Below are positions 1 to 6,282 of a DNA stretch of 22,729 nt, in pieces. Both the position numbers and the translations under genes were made by a program. The notes under the pieces are model-generated. The model made no database searches and was not told the origin of the DNA. It was given only the letters and a program-made list of their open reading frames with translations. Location of the stretch: the IMG/VR virus record IMGVR_UViG_3300007735_000497, positions 1-22,729 of that record; one strand, written 5' to 3'. Source of the DNA: a virus. Every line of letters begins with the position of its first letter. Positions within the stretch are counted from its first letter, which is position 1.

Positions 1-2
1 CA

Positions 3-626
3 GACCGCAGTATCGATAGCGGCGAGGAAAAGGACGGGCAGGCGCGTCTGTTTCGTATGCCCGACACCAGCGCCACAAGCATCCATTGCGAAAAGCGCAT
101 GACCACGGACGCACGCGCCGACGCCATCGCTGAAATTGTCAACGATAGCGACGAGACGTGGGTTGTCTGGTGCGACACTGACTATGAAGCCGACGCTCTG
201 ACCGCACGCATTCCCGACGCTATGGAAGTGCGCGGCTCAATGTCGGCTGACGAGAAAGAGCAGAAGCTTGTCGCGTTTACGACTGGCAAGGCGCGCGTCA
301 TCGTTACGAAGCCGTCTATCGCAGGGTTTGGCCTTAACTGGCAGCACTGCGCACGCATGGCCTTCGTTGGCCTCAGCTTCTCATACGAGAGTTATTATCA
401 GGCCGTTCGCCGTTGCTGGCGGTTCGGTCAATCGCGTTCGGTGCAGGTCCATATCGCCTGCGCTGATACCGAGGAATCAATCTGGCAGATCGTGAACCGC
501 AAAGCGGGCGATCACGACGCCATGAAGTCTGCAATGTCCAAGGCAATGGCTCGCGCCGTCAAACGCGCCGCAGTTGATGCTTACGCCCCTTCAAAACTCC
601 TTCAGATACCAGGATGGCTTTTATGA
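3..626 (+). CDS. SNF2/DEAD-type helicase, C-terminal part (5' end outside window)
   Basis: The frame is open from the first bases of the window, so this is the end of a longer gene; an internal ATG at 57 is not the real start. The 207 visible residues form the second RecA-like lobe of an SF2 helicase of the SNF2 type. Motif V reads TKPSIAGFGLNWQ (nt 306-344), and motif VI is QAVRRCWRFGQ (nt 399-431), with the RxxR and GQ typical of SNF2 enzymes. In this family ATP hydrolysis drives movement along duplex DNA. Phage copies usually sit among replication or recombination genes, as here. The nucleotide-binding first lobe is not visible. The stop overlaps the start of the methyltransferase (ATGA at 623), which suggests translational coupling. 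The family is clear; the exact role in the phage is not known. Confidence 0.85.
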   Translation, partial: DRSIDSGEEKDGQARLFRMPDTSATSIHCEKRMTTDARADAIAEIVNDSDETWVVWCDTDYEADALTARIPDAMEVRGSMSADEKEQKLVAFTTGKARVIVTKPSIAGFGLNWQHCARMAFVGLSFSYESYYQAVRRCWRFGQSRSVQVHIACADTEESIWQIVNRKAGDHDAMKSAMSKAMARAVKRAAVDAYAPSKLLQIPGWLL

Positions 627-1528
627 CTTCCGTTATCGCTCAACACGCTGGCGAACACTTTACCGCATACAATGCGGATTGCGTTGAAATTGCCCGCGCT
701 CTTCCGGCCAACAGCATTGGCCATTCTGTCTACTCGCCTCCGTTTGCTCACCTGTTTGTCTACAGCGACAGCGAGCGCGACATGGGCAACGTCAAGGACG
801 AAGCCGAGTTCAAAGCGCTCTATCGGCATCTGGTTCGTGAGCTGTACCGCATCACAAAGCCGGGCAGGCTGACGGCGGTGCATTGTTCCGACCTGCCGCG
901 CACGAAGTCTATGCATGGCGTGGTCGGGCTCTATGACTTCCCGTCCGACATTCGCGAAGTGCATGAGGCGGAAGGCTGGACCTATCATAGCCGCATCACG
1001 GTTTGGAAAGATCCTGTTGTCGAGATGCAGCGCACGAAGGCGCTGGGGCTGCTCTACAAGCAAATCCAGACAGACAGCACGCGCAACCGTCAAGGCATGG
1101 CGGATTACGTCCTGGTGTTTCGCAAGACGCCGTCAGACGAGAAGGAAGCCGACCGTGTAGGGCAGGACGCCAAGCTGTTTCCGGTTGATATGTGGCAACA
1201 GTGGGCATCGCCCGTCTGGATGGACATCAATCAGACAAATGTGCTCAACGGCAAGCTGGCGCGTGAGGACAAGGACGAGCGCCACCTTTGCCCGTTGCAA
1301 CTCGACCTGATTGAGCGTTGCATTCGCCTCTGGTCCAACCCGAACGACGTGATCTTTTCCCCCTTTATGGGCATCGGCTCTGAGGGCTGGGTTGCGCTCA
1401 AGGCTGGGCGACGGTTCGTCGGTAGCGAGCTGAAGCCGACCTACTTCAAGCACGCTGTACGCCACTTGCAGGAAGCCGAGCGCGAAAAAACAGGCGGAAC
1501 TCTTCTTAATCTTATGGGAACAGCATGA
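623..1528 (+). CDS. DNA amino-methyltransferase (N4-cytosine or N6-adenine), beta-type motif order
   Basis: This 301-residue protein belongs to the N6/N4 DNA methylase family, which transfers a methyl group from S-adenosylmethionine to an exocyclic amino group of a base. The catalytic motif IV is SPPF (residues 38-41). The SAM-binding motif I (FSPFMGIGSEG, about 245-255) lies near the C-terminus, followed by GRRFVGSEL (motif X-like). Catalytic motif before SAM motif is the beta arrangement. SPP(Y/F) instead of DPPY is commoner among N4-cytosine enzymes, so m4C is my preferred guess. I chose ATG 623 over ATG 614 because AGGA at 611-614 sits 8 nt before it and it forms an ATGA overlap with the helicase stop. 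No restriction endonuclease is adjacent, so it is probably a solitary enzyme for protection or regulation. Confidence 0.85.
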   Translation: MTSVIAQHAGEHFTAYNADCVEIARALPANSIGHSVYSPPFAHLFVYSDSERDMGNVKDEAEFKALYRHLVRELYRITKPGRLTAVHCSDLPRTKSMHGVVGLYDFPSDIREVHEAEGWTYHSRITVWKDPVVEMQRTKALGLLYKQIQTDSTRNRQGMADYVLVFRKTPSDEKEADRVGQDAKLFPVDMWQQWASPVWMDINQTNVLNGKLAREDKDERHLCPLQLDLIERCIRLWSNPNDVIFSPFMGIGSEGWVALKAGRRFVGSELKPTYFKHAVRHLQEAEREKTGGTLLNLMGTA

Positions 1529-1773
1529 CCAGCCAGACACGCACGCGCACATTTCGCGACACCTCGGCGCAAGCTGCAGCCGTCGCTTACGTCAAGCAGC
1601 AGAACACCACTTGTGAAGGCTGTTGCTGGCTCCAGCGGATGCCTCGACCACAATGCAAGGGCGAGGGCTCGCCCTATTTCCGCATGGTGCGCGATACCCA
1701 CTACCCACAGTGCAACGCTTTCGCCCGGCGCAAGCCAGGCGATCCGGAGCCCGTCAAACAGGTGCGCAAATGA
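1525..1773 (+). CDS. small Cys-rich phage protein, unknown function
   Basis: This is an 82-residue basic protein with a compact cysteine set: CEGCC at about 30-34, then further single cysteines near 44 and 63, spaced as in small metal-binding folds. The segment around SPYFRMVRDTHYPQC resembles a recurrent motif of small phage proteins as I remember them, but I cannot assign a named family. It starts with an ATGA overlap on the methyltransferase stop and ends with an ATGA overlap on the nuclease start, so it is translated in the middle of the DNA-metabolism operon. A zinc- or Fe-S-binding accessory to its neighbours is possible, but this is inference only. Confidence 0.7.
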   Translation: MTSQTRTRTFRDTSAQAAAVAYVKQQNTTCEGCCWLQRMPRPQCKGEGSPYFRMVRDTHYPQCNAFARRKPGDPEPVKQVRK

Positions 1774-2498
1774 TCGATCTCAACCCTACCAGCATGACAC
1801 GCAGCGCAGACGTCGCGGCCATCCATGCGCTTATCGATGCACTCCCACCGCCAGCCGAGAAGCGGCGCACCTATGTCGGCGCGTCATCGATCGGCTCGCC
1901 CTGTGAGCGCAAGATACAATACGAGTTCATGGGCGAGCCTCACGACGAGGGCTGGCGCTTTTCGGCAAAGACCCTGCGCATATTCCAGCGCGGGCACACG
2001 ATGGAAAGCATGGCCGCCGTCTGGCTGTCAGACGCCGGGTTCAGGCTCACGCAGACGGGCAAGGACGGGGCGCCCATAGGCTTCTCGGTTGCCGGCGGGG
2101 CATTCCGGGGGCACGTCGATCGGGTCATCAAGGGCGGCCCTGATGGCTTCCAATACCCCATGCTCTGGGAGCACAAGGCGCTGGGCCAGAAGTCGTGGGC
2201 CGCCATCAACAAGAACGGGCTGGCCAAGGCCAAGCCCGAATACGCCGATCAGGTCGCTTTGTATCAGGCTTACCTTGATCTCACCTCGCCCGCGCTGTTC
2301 CAGGCGACCAACGCGGACACGATGGAGATTTACCTCGAGCTGGTCCCGTTTGATCGAGAACGCGCCCAGGCGGCATCAGACCGCGCAGCCGGGATCATCG
2401 CAGACACACGCGCCGGAAGCCTGCGGGCCAGATGCACGGATGACGAGAACTACTGGCTGTGCAAGGATTGCCCCTTCCGCAAACGCTGCTGGGGGTAA
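1770..2498 (+). CDS. PD-(D/E)XK nuclease of the Cas4/AddB/RecB type with probable Fe-S cluster
   Basis: This 242-residue protein carries the full signature of RecB-like nucleases: a conserved His (H76), the metal-binding Asp in GHVDRVI (D117), the E134-x-K136 pair in LWEHKAL, and a QxxxY motif (Q161 to Y165). Cys45 at the N-terminus and C231-x2-C234-x5-C240 at the C-terminus match the four-cysteine layout that holds a [4Fe-4S] cluster in Cas4 and AddB. Family members are metal-dependent DNA exonucleases that can act in end processing and recombination. I chose ATG 1770 (ATGA overlap with the upstream stop). The frame stays open back to 1623, but that extension lies under another gene and has no sign of conservation. 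No cas genes are nearby, so a role in phage replication or recombination is more likely than in CRISPR adaptation. Confidence 0.85.
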   Translation: MIDLNPTSMTRSADVAAIHALIDALPPPAEKRRTYVGASSIGSPCERKIQYEFMGEPHDEGWRFSAKTLRIFQRGHTMESMAAVWLSDAGFRLTQTGKDGAPIGFSVAGGAFRGHVDRVIKGGPDGFQYPMLWEHKALGQKSWAAINKNGLAKAKPEYADQVALYQAYLDLTSPALFQATNADTMEIYLELVPFDRERAQAASDRAAGIIADTRAGSLRARCTDDENYWLCKDCPFRKRCWG

Positions 2499-2501
2499 GC
2501 C

Positions 2502-4406
2502 ATGCTCGATTTCAACGACGCGGCACGGTTGCCATTTGAAGACGCCGAAGCCCGCAAGCGGCGCGTGGAGATGGCAATCCACGGCAATATCCGGGAGTTC
2601 GTGCGCTACCTGTTCCCACGCGCACGGCTTCAGGCGCAGGACGCGCGCGTCGGGGACCTGTCAGGGACCAAAGGCGAAAGCCTCTCGATCTCTCTGGCAC
2701 GCGACGAAACCTGCGGACGCTGGATTGATCACGCCACAGGCGATCGGGGAGACTGCTTTGCCTTGTACGCCCGCGTACACAATCTCGACCCGCGCCGCGA
2801 GTTCGCGACGGTCCTGGCTGAATGCGACCAGTGGGCAGGCGGCGCCCCGGCCCCACGGGCCGAGGTGCGACACACCGTCGAGGCAGCGCGTCCCGCAGAA
2901 CCGGAACCCGAGCGAACGCTTGAGGCGAAATACGTCTACCGGGACAAGGCAGGCCGCAAGGTCTGCGAGGTCAACCGCTGGGCCCTGTCTAACGGCAAGA
3001 AGACCTTTGCCGTGCCCGGCGGCATGCCATCGCCCCGGCCACTGTACGGGCTTGATCGCTGGCATGCGTCAGAAGCGGTCGTAATTGTTGAGGGCGAAAA
3101 GTGCGTAGACGCCCTGGCATCAGTCGGGATTGACGCCACGTCATTGATGGGCGGGGCAAACACCACGATTGAAAAGACCGACCTCACGCCACTGGCCGGC
3201 AAAACGGTCGTGCTCTGGCCTGATGCGGATGATCCCGGCAGGAAGCTGATGGCGGGGCTGGAAGGGCCATTGCAGGCCCTTGGCTGCACGGTCAGGCGGA
3301 TCACCCCGCCAGCCGCAAAGCCTGTCGGATGGGACGCCGCAGACGCAGTGGCCGAAGGATTTGACGTCGCGGGGTTCCTCGCGGCACCTGTTGAGCCTCC
3401 ACGCCCACGCCTGCCCATCCTCGACGTCCCCGGCCTGCTATCGGTCCCGGATCCCACGTGGATAATTGACAACTGGGTGATCGATGACGGCGCGTCGGTC
3501 TGGTATGGCCCTGCCAAAACATTCAAGACCTTTAATGTCCTCGACATGGCGCTGAGTGTGGCCTGCGGCGTTGAATGGCGCGGCAATGCCACCGTGCAAC
3601 AGCCCGTCCTGTACCTGCTGGGCGAGGGCATGGGCACCTTCAAGTATCGCGTCCACGTCTGGCTCGCGAAGCGATCAGAGGGCCGCCAGGCGCGCTTCTG
3701 GACCATCCCCGTAGGCGTGCCGCTATCGACCCCGGAAGGCCTTGCCAATGCGCTGGCCGCAATCGACAGCCTGCCCGTCAGGCCGGGGATGGTTGTGATA
3801 GATACTCTAAACCGTCATTTCGGGCCGGGCGACGAGAACTCGTCTCAGGACATGACCCGCTTCGTGCAGTCGATCGATGCCATACGCGCTCACACACGCG
3901 CCCACATCGCCATCGTCCACCACAGCGGCAAGGATGCCGAGAAAGGCGCGCGGGGCTCCTCGGCCCTGCTGGGGGCCGTGGACAACGAGTTCAGGATTAC
4001 CCGCATCGAAGGCACCCAGATATGCCGGATCGAATGCACCGCAGCACGCCATTCGGACGAGCCCAAACCCATGACCGTGGAGCTTGTCAAGGTCGAGGTG
4101 ACGCACCCGGAAAGCGGGCTTGTCATGTCCTCCCTGCTGCCCGTGCTTCGCGATGAACCACAGGGCGGGAAAGACGCCAAGGCGGCCGGAAAACCACTCT
4201 CCAAATCCGCCAGGATGGTCCTCACGCTGCTGACAGAGGGACCTAAATTCGTAAAAGAGCTGGTAGAAGAAACCGGCCTCAAAAGACCAACTGTGCAGCT
4301 AATCCTTGCCGATCTTGCTGCTTCCAAGCACGTTTATTCTAAAGAGGCTGAAGGCGCTAAGATTTGGCATGTGTTGGAAACAGAAAGCAACACCCATGTT
4401 CAATGA
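2502..4406 (+). CDS. DNA primase-helicase: TOPRIM plus RecA-like (RepA-type) ATPase
   Basis: This 634-residue multidomain replication protein has four regions. Residues 1-110 resemble the N-terminal region of phage/plasmid primases (GRWIDHATGDRGD), but lack a CHC2-type zinc-ligand set. A TOPRIM domain follows at about 190-285, with EGEK (197-200) and the acidic DADD (241-244) that would bind catalytic metal. A RecA-like ATPase follows at about 320-510, with Walker A GPAKTFKT (336-343) and Walker B VVIDT (431-435). A predicted winged helix occupies about 570-626. The architecture fits a primase fused to a hexameric helicase that opens and primes DNA at the origin. The ATG follows the nuclease stop by 3 nt. 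The heptamer cluster begins inside its 3' end and continues just downstream, so the protein or a partner may act there. Confidence 0.85.
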   Translation: MLDFNDAARLPFEDAEARKRRVEMAIHGNIREFVRYLFPRARLQAQDARVGDLSGTKGESLSISLARDETCGRWIDHATGDRGDCFALYARVHNLDPRREFATVLAECDQWAGGAPAPRAEVRHTVEAARPAEPEPERTLEAKYVYRDKAGRKVCEVNRWALSNGKKTFAVPGGMPSPRPLYGLDRWHASEAVVIVEGEKCVDALASVGIDATSLMGGANTTIEKTDLTPLAGKTVVLWPDADDPGRKLMAGLEGPLQALGCTVRRITPPAAKPVGWDAADAVAEGFDVAGFLAAPVEPPRPRLPILDVPGLLSVPDPTWIIDNWVIDDGASVWYGPAKTFKTFNVLDMALSVACGVEWRGNATVQQPVLYLLGEGMGTFKYRVHVWLAKRSEGRQARFWTIPVGVPLSTPEGLANALAAIDSLPVRPGMVVIDTLNRHFGPGDENSSQDMTRFVQSIDAIRAHTRAHIAIVHHSGKDAEKGARGSSALLGAVDNEFRITRIEGTQICRIECTAARHSDEPKPMTVELVKVEVTHPESGLVMSSLLPVLRDEPQGGKDAKAAGKPLSKSARMVLTLLTEGPKFVKELVEETGLKRPTVQLILADLAASKHVYSKEAEGAKIWHVLETESNTHVQ

Positions 4407-4541
4407 TTTCAAAGTGTTAGGTGGGGGTGTTGCTAGGTGTTGCCTCGTGTTGCTTTTGGTTTGCGGAAGCCGGGAGGTGTGTTGCTACTTTCGGGGACCC
4501 CTATAGGGGGGTCCGAAGCAACACCCGGTCCGGGGCAACAC
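4371..4541. repeat. cluster of GTGTTGC heptamers in both orientations (iteron-like)
   Basis: Seven exact copies of one heptamer lie in about 155 bases. GTGTTGC is at 4427, 4437, 4447 and 4479, and its complement GCAACAC is at 4387, 4518 and 4535. Near copies are GTGTTGG at 4371 and GTGTTAG at 4414. The copies at 4427, 4437 and 4447 are spaced exactly 10 bases apart, so they face the same side of the helix. The two right-hand copies belong to a 17-base tandem unit (GGTCCGNNGCAACAC at 4510 and 4527). Phased direct repeats beside a replication gene are typical of protein-binding iterons at origins, or of an operator array. The binding protein is not identifiable from the sequence. Confidence 0.7.
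4479..4524. promoter_or_regulatory. large imperfect dyad inside the heptamer cluster
   Basis: GTGTTGC (4479-4485) and GCAACAC (4518-4524) form the outer arms. Inside them TTCGG (4490-4494) pairs with CCGAA (4513-4517), and ACCCC (4497-4501) pairs with GGGGT (4508-4512), around a TATAGG loop. Two unpaired G residues (4495-4496) bulge on the left side. There is no T-run on either flank, so it is unlikely to be an intrinsic terminator. A cruciform, a hairpin at an origin, or a symmetrical protein-binding site all fit. An AT-rich patch follows at about 4549-4572, where duplex opening would be easiest. Confidence 0.6.
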
Positions 4542-4584
4542 AACAGGAAGGAAAATTCTTTCTTTAATCGATGGAGCGAAAACG

Positions 4585-4863
4585 ATGACCACGAACCTGA
4601 AGCCTGCCGATGAACTCAAGTCAGTCCGGGACCGGATCAAGGAACTCCAGACACGCGAAGCCGAGTTGCGTGAAGGCATCATTGCCGGAAGCCTGGACGC
4701 CGTCGGGATCACGGCAATCGCCTTCGTGACGAAGCAGAACCGCAAGACATTTGACCGCAAGGCGGCCGGGGCGGAACTTGGCGACCTGTCCCGCTTCGAG
4801 CGTTCCGGCGAGATGTTCGTGGTCCGGGTGCAGGAGCGAGTTTACGAACCCGAGGAGGGTTGA
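4585..4863 (+). CDS. small coiled-coil protein, unknown function
   Basis: This is a 92-residue charged protein. Residues 8-35 (ELKSVRDRIKELQTREAELR) have a clear heptad pattern and should form a coiled coil. The rest is a short mixed region ending in an acidic tail. GGAG at about 4573-4576 lies 8 nt before the ATG. It is the first gene after the heptamer cluster, so its expression could be affected by whatever binds there. No family is recognised. Its position next to the primase-helicase and the putative origin suggests an early accessory protein, but this is inferred from location alone. Confidence 0.7.
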   Translation: MTTNLKPADELKSVRDRIKELQTREAELREGIIAGSLDAVGITAIAFVTKQNRKTFDRKAAGAELGDLSRFERSGEMFVVRVQERVYEPEEG

Positions 4864-4870
4864 CCACACC

Positions 4871-4918
4871 ATGCGCCTGATGCACAAGGTTTCAACCAAC
4901 AGGGGAGCTGACCATTGA
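4871..4918 (+). CDS. possible 15-residue leader peptide
   Basis: An ATG at 4871 opens 15 codons whose TGA stop (4916-4918) overlaps the TTG start of the next gene as TTGA. This is the same overlap style used throughout the window. GGAGGG at 4854-4859 could serve it, but the spacing is 11 nt, longer than ideal. The peptide is too short to judge by composition. It may be a coupling leader or chance. Confidence 0.25.
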   Translation: MRLMHKVSTNRGADH

Positions 4919-5187
4919 CCGAAGCCGAAGCCGTCCTTGAATTCCGCGAAGCGTCTGCCGCAGTCCGCCGCGCCTATGGCGCCCGAGACGACGCCCGCGT
5001 GGATCAGATCCTCGCCGACACGCGCATGGGATTAGCTACAGTAAATCTATCAGACGCCCAGGCTCGCCTGCACGCCGCCGACATCGCCCTGCAGGCTGCA
5101 CGCGCCGAGCCGCCGACGCCGGCCGACATCGACGTGACGCGCGTCGATGCCACGATCACCCACGGCGTGGACGGCGGGCCGTGGTGA
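4915..5187 (+). CDS. hypothetical small protein with TTG start
   Basis: This 90-residue protein is rich in Ala and charged residues and should be mostly helical (residues 1-65), followed by a short hydrophilic tail. It has no ATG start: the TTG at 4915 is chosen because AGGGGAG (4901-4907) stands 7 nt upstream, the best Shine-Dalgarno of this section. It ends with a GTGA overlap on the next gene. No family is recognised. Position among small early genes gives no firm clue to function. Confidence 0.65.
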   Translation: MTEAEAVLEFREASAAVRRAYGARDDARVDQILADTRMGLATVNLSDAQARLHAADIALQAARAEPPTPADIDVTRVDATITHGVDGGPW

Positions 5188-5384
5188 GCGACAGCCCGAC
5201 GCCTGACGAAATCCTCGCCGCAGCCAAGGGCAAACTTTCCAGCGCCATCGTCCTCGGCTTTGATACGGACGGCGCAGAATGGATCACGTCCAGCACCAGC
5301 GACGTCGGCGTGATCCTGTACCTGCTTGAACGCGCCAAGGCCAAGGCAATGGCGTCCGTCACGTTGACAGACGAAACGGGTTGA
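5184..5384 (+). CDS. hypothetical small phage protein
   Basis: This is a 66-residue protein. The GTG at 5184 overlaps the upstream stop as GTGA; the GTG at 5181 is an alternative. After a short charged N-terminus, the segment around SAIVLGFDTDGAEW followed by TSDVGVILYLLERAK recalls a small protein that recurs in phages and prophages of proteobacteria, in which a beta hairpin is followed by a helix ending in LLERAK. The function of those proteins is unknown to me. It is the last gene before a non-coding, hairpin-rich gap, and so may close the early gene group. Confidence 0.65.
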   Translation: MSDSPTPDEILAAAKGKLSSAIVLGFDTDGAEWITSSTSDVGVILYLLERAKAKAMASVTLTDETG

Positions 5385-5467
5385 GCAATTGTTTGGTATG
5401 CCGCTTACGCGGCGAGGGGTCCAACCCGTCAGAGTAGATTGAACCCTAGCTCTGGCGGGTCCTTCCC
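5385..5467. promoter_or_regulatory. hairpin-rich intergenic gap, probable early/late boundary
   Basis: Two inverted repeats lie here. GCCGC/GCGGC (5400-5413) has a TTAC loop. A long one pairs 5424-5437 with 5446-5460: 14 pairs including one T-G wobble and a bulged G at 5449, around an 8-nt loop. No T-run follows either, so they are poor intrinsic terminators; an mRNA leader structure or processing site fits better. A perfect TTGACA at 5364-5369 lies just upstream, but the best -10 at the right distance (AATTGT at 5387) is weak. A promoter for the late block is therefore possible but not shown. Confidence 0.45.
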
Positions 5468-5818
5468 ATGCACGCAAAAGCCAACATCCTACAGAGCGTG
5501 TTTTTCCCTCACATCATCGACGATGCCTTTATCGATGCCATCATGGCGCACGTCACGGAAACCGTTCGCGAGCTGGACGTTACCGACATGCGTCGGCGCA
5601 AAGCCCAGCGCCTGATCGAGGCTACAGCCTGCCAGGCGGTTGCCGAAATGTGGACGTCAGCTTTCCGCAAGACGTTCAAAGTCACACGCAACTGGCCACA
5701 GGCGACCGCGATCCTCCTTGACAATCCACCCCGCGCGGTGATTGAACTTTGGATCGGACACGAATACCACGACGCCGATATCCCTGAGCCGATAGAGGTC
5801 TTCTTCGATGGCGAGTAA
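5468..5818 (+). CDS. hypothetical protein upstream of terminase
   Basis: This 116-residue protein is predicted mainly helical, with a conserved-looking middle (DMRRRKAQRLIEATACQAV) and an acidic C-terminus. It follows the long hairpin directly. No good Shine-Dalgarno precedes the ATG; GGCGGG at 5454-5459 is the only candidate. The gene overlaps the next one by 11 bases. No family is recognised. As the first gene after the gap it may be the first of the late transcription unit. Confidence 0.65.
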   Translation: MHAKANILQSVFFPHIIDDAFIDAIMAHVTETVRELDVTDMRRRKAQRLIEATACQAVAEMWTSAFRKTFKVTRNWPQATAILLDNPPRAVIELWIGHEYHDADIPEPIEVFFDGE

Positions 5819-5966
5819 ACCGGGCCTTTACGCAAACATCGCCGCCAAGAAGGCACGCATTGCCGCTGGGTCTGGCGAGAAGATGCGCAAGCCCGGCACC
5901 AAGGGCGCACCAACCGCTGCGGCGTTTCGGGCGTCAGCCAAGACGGCGAAAAAGTCTAAACGCTGA
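5808..5966 (+). CDS. very small basic phage protein (52 residues)
   Basis: The ATG at 5808 lies inside the end of the previous gene, in another frame. The product is strongly basic, starting MASKPGLYANIAAKKARIAA and ending in KKSKR. The pattern LYANIxAKKxRIAxGSGEKMRKPG is, from memory, common to tiny proteins just upstream of terminase genes in many tailed phages, which supports a real gene despite its size. The composition suggests nucleic-acid or acidic-protein binding; the function is not known. Confidence 0.7.
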   Translation: MASKPGLYANIAAKKARIAAGSGEKMRKPGTKGAPTAAAFRASAKTAKKSKR

Positions 5967-5988
5967 ATGAATATCGAAGCATTCACAA

Positions 5989-6282
5989 ATGGCTAGAGGC
6001 GGGAAAAGAGCGGGCGCTGGCAGGCCGAAGGGTTCGGTCAGCACGCAGACCAAAGCCTTCAAGGAAGCCGTTGAGATTGCATTCTCCGAGCTTGGCGGCG
6101 TTGCCGGTCTGGTTGAGTGGGCAAGGACAAACCCCGACGCGTTCTACAACGGCATATTCCCCAAGCTTGCGCCGCTCCAGGTGCACCACAGCGGCGACGA
6201 CAGCCGCCCGCCCGTCCAGATCGAACACGGCATCGCCGGCCAGCGCGTCAAATCCCTGCTTGAACAGATCGCGACGAAATGA
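5989..6282 (+). CDS. terminase small subunit (probable)
   Basis: This 97-residue protein lies directly before the large terminase and overlaps it as ATGA. Its N-terminus (RGGKRAGAGRPKGS, residues 3-16) is the Gly/Arg/Lys-rich, AT-hook-like start seen in many small terminases. A helical central part (residues 20-50) could be the DNA-recognition and oligomer region. In the family, this subunit recognises phage DNA and presents it to the motor. It is short compared with P22 gp3 (162 residues) and could be a reduced form. The Shine-Dalgarno is weak. The call rests mainly on the N-terminal motif and the gene position. Confidence 0.65.
   Translation: MARGGKRAGAGRPKGSVSTQTKAFKEAVEIAFSELGGVAGLVEWARTNPDAFYNGIFPKLAPLQVHHSGDDSRPPVQIEHGIAGQRVKSLLEQIATK

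Noticed and set aside
1623-1769. Upstream extension of the nuclease gene
   Set aside because: It would overlap the Cys-rich gene completely, adds unstructured residues, and ATG 1770 has the typical ATGA overlap.
2089-3084. Forward open frame of 331 codons overlapping the nuclease and primase genes
   Set aside because: The product is Ser/Arg/Pro-rich without structure, and both overlapped genes keep recognisable catalytic motifs in their own frames.
4306-4506. Forward open frame running through the end of the primase gene and the heptamer array
   Set aside because: Its product is formed by the repeats themselves (Cys/Val/Leu-rich), and no ribosome site precedes it.
4479-4524. Large dyad considered as an intrinsic terminator of the primase operon
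   Set aside because: No T-run follows the stem on either strand, and the arms belong to the heptamer set.
4371-4541. Heptamer cluster considered as a CRISPR array
   Set aside because: The repeats are only 7 bases, occur in both orientations, and have spacing of 3 to 26 bases without uniform spacers.
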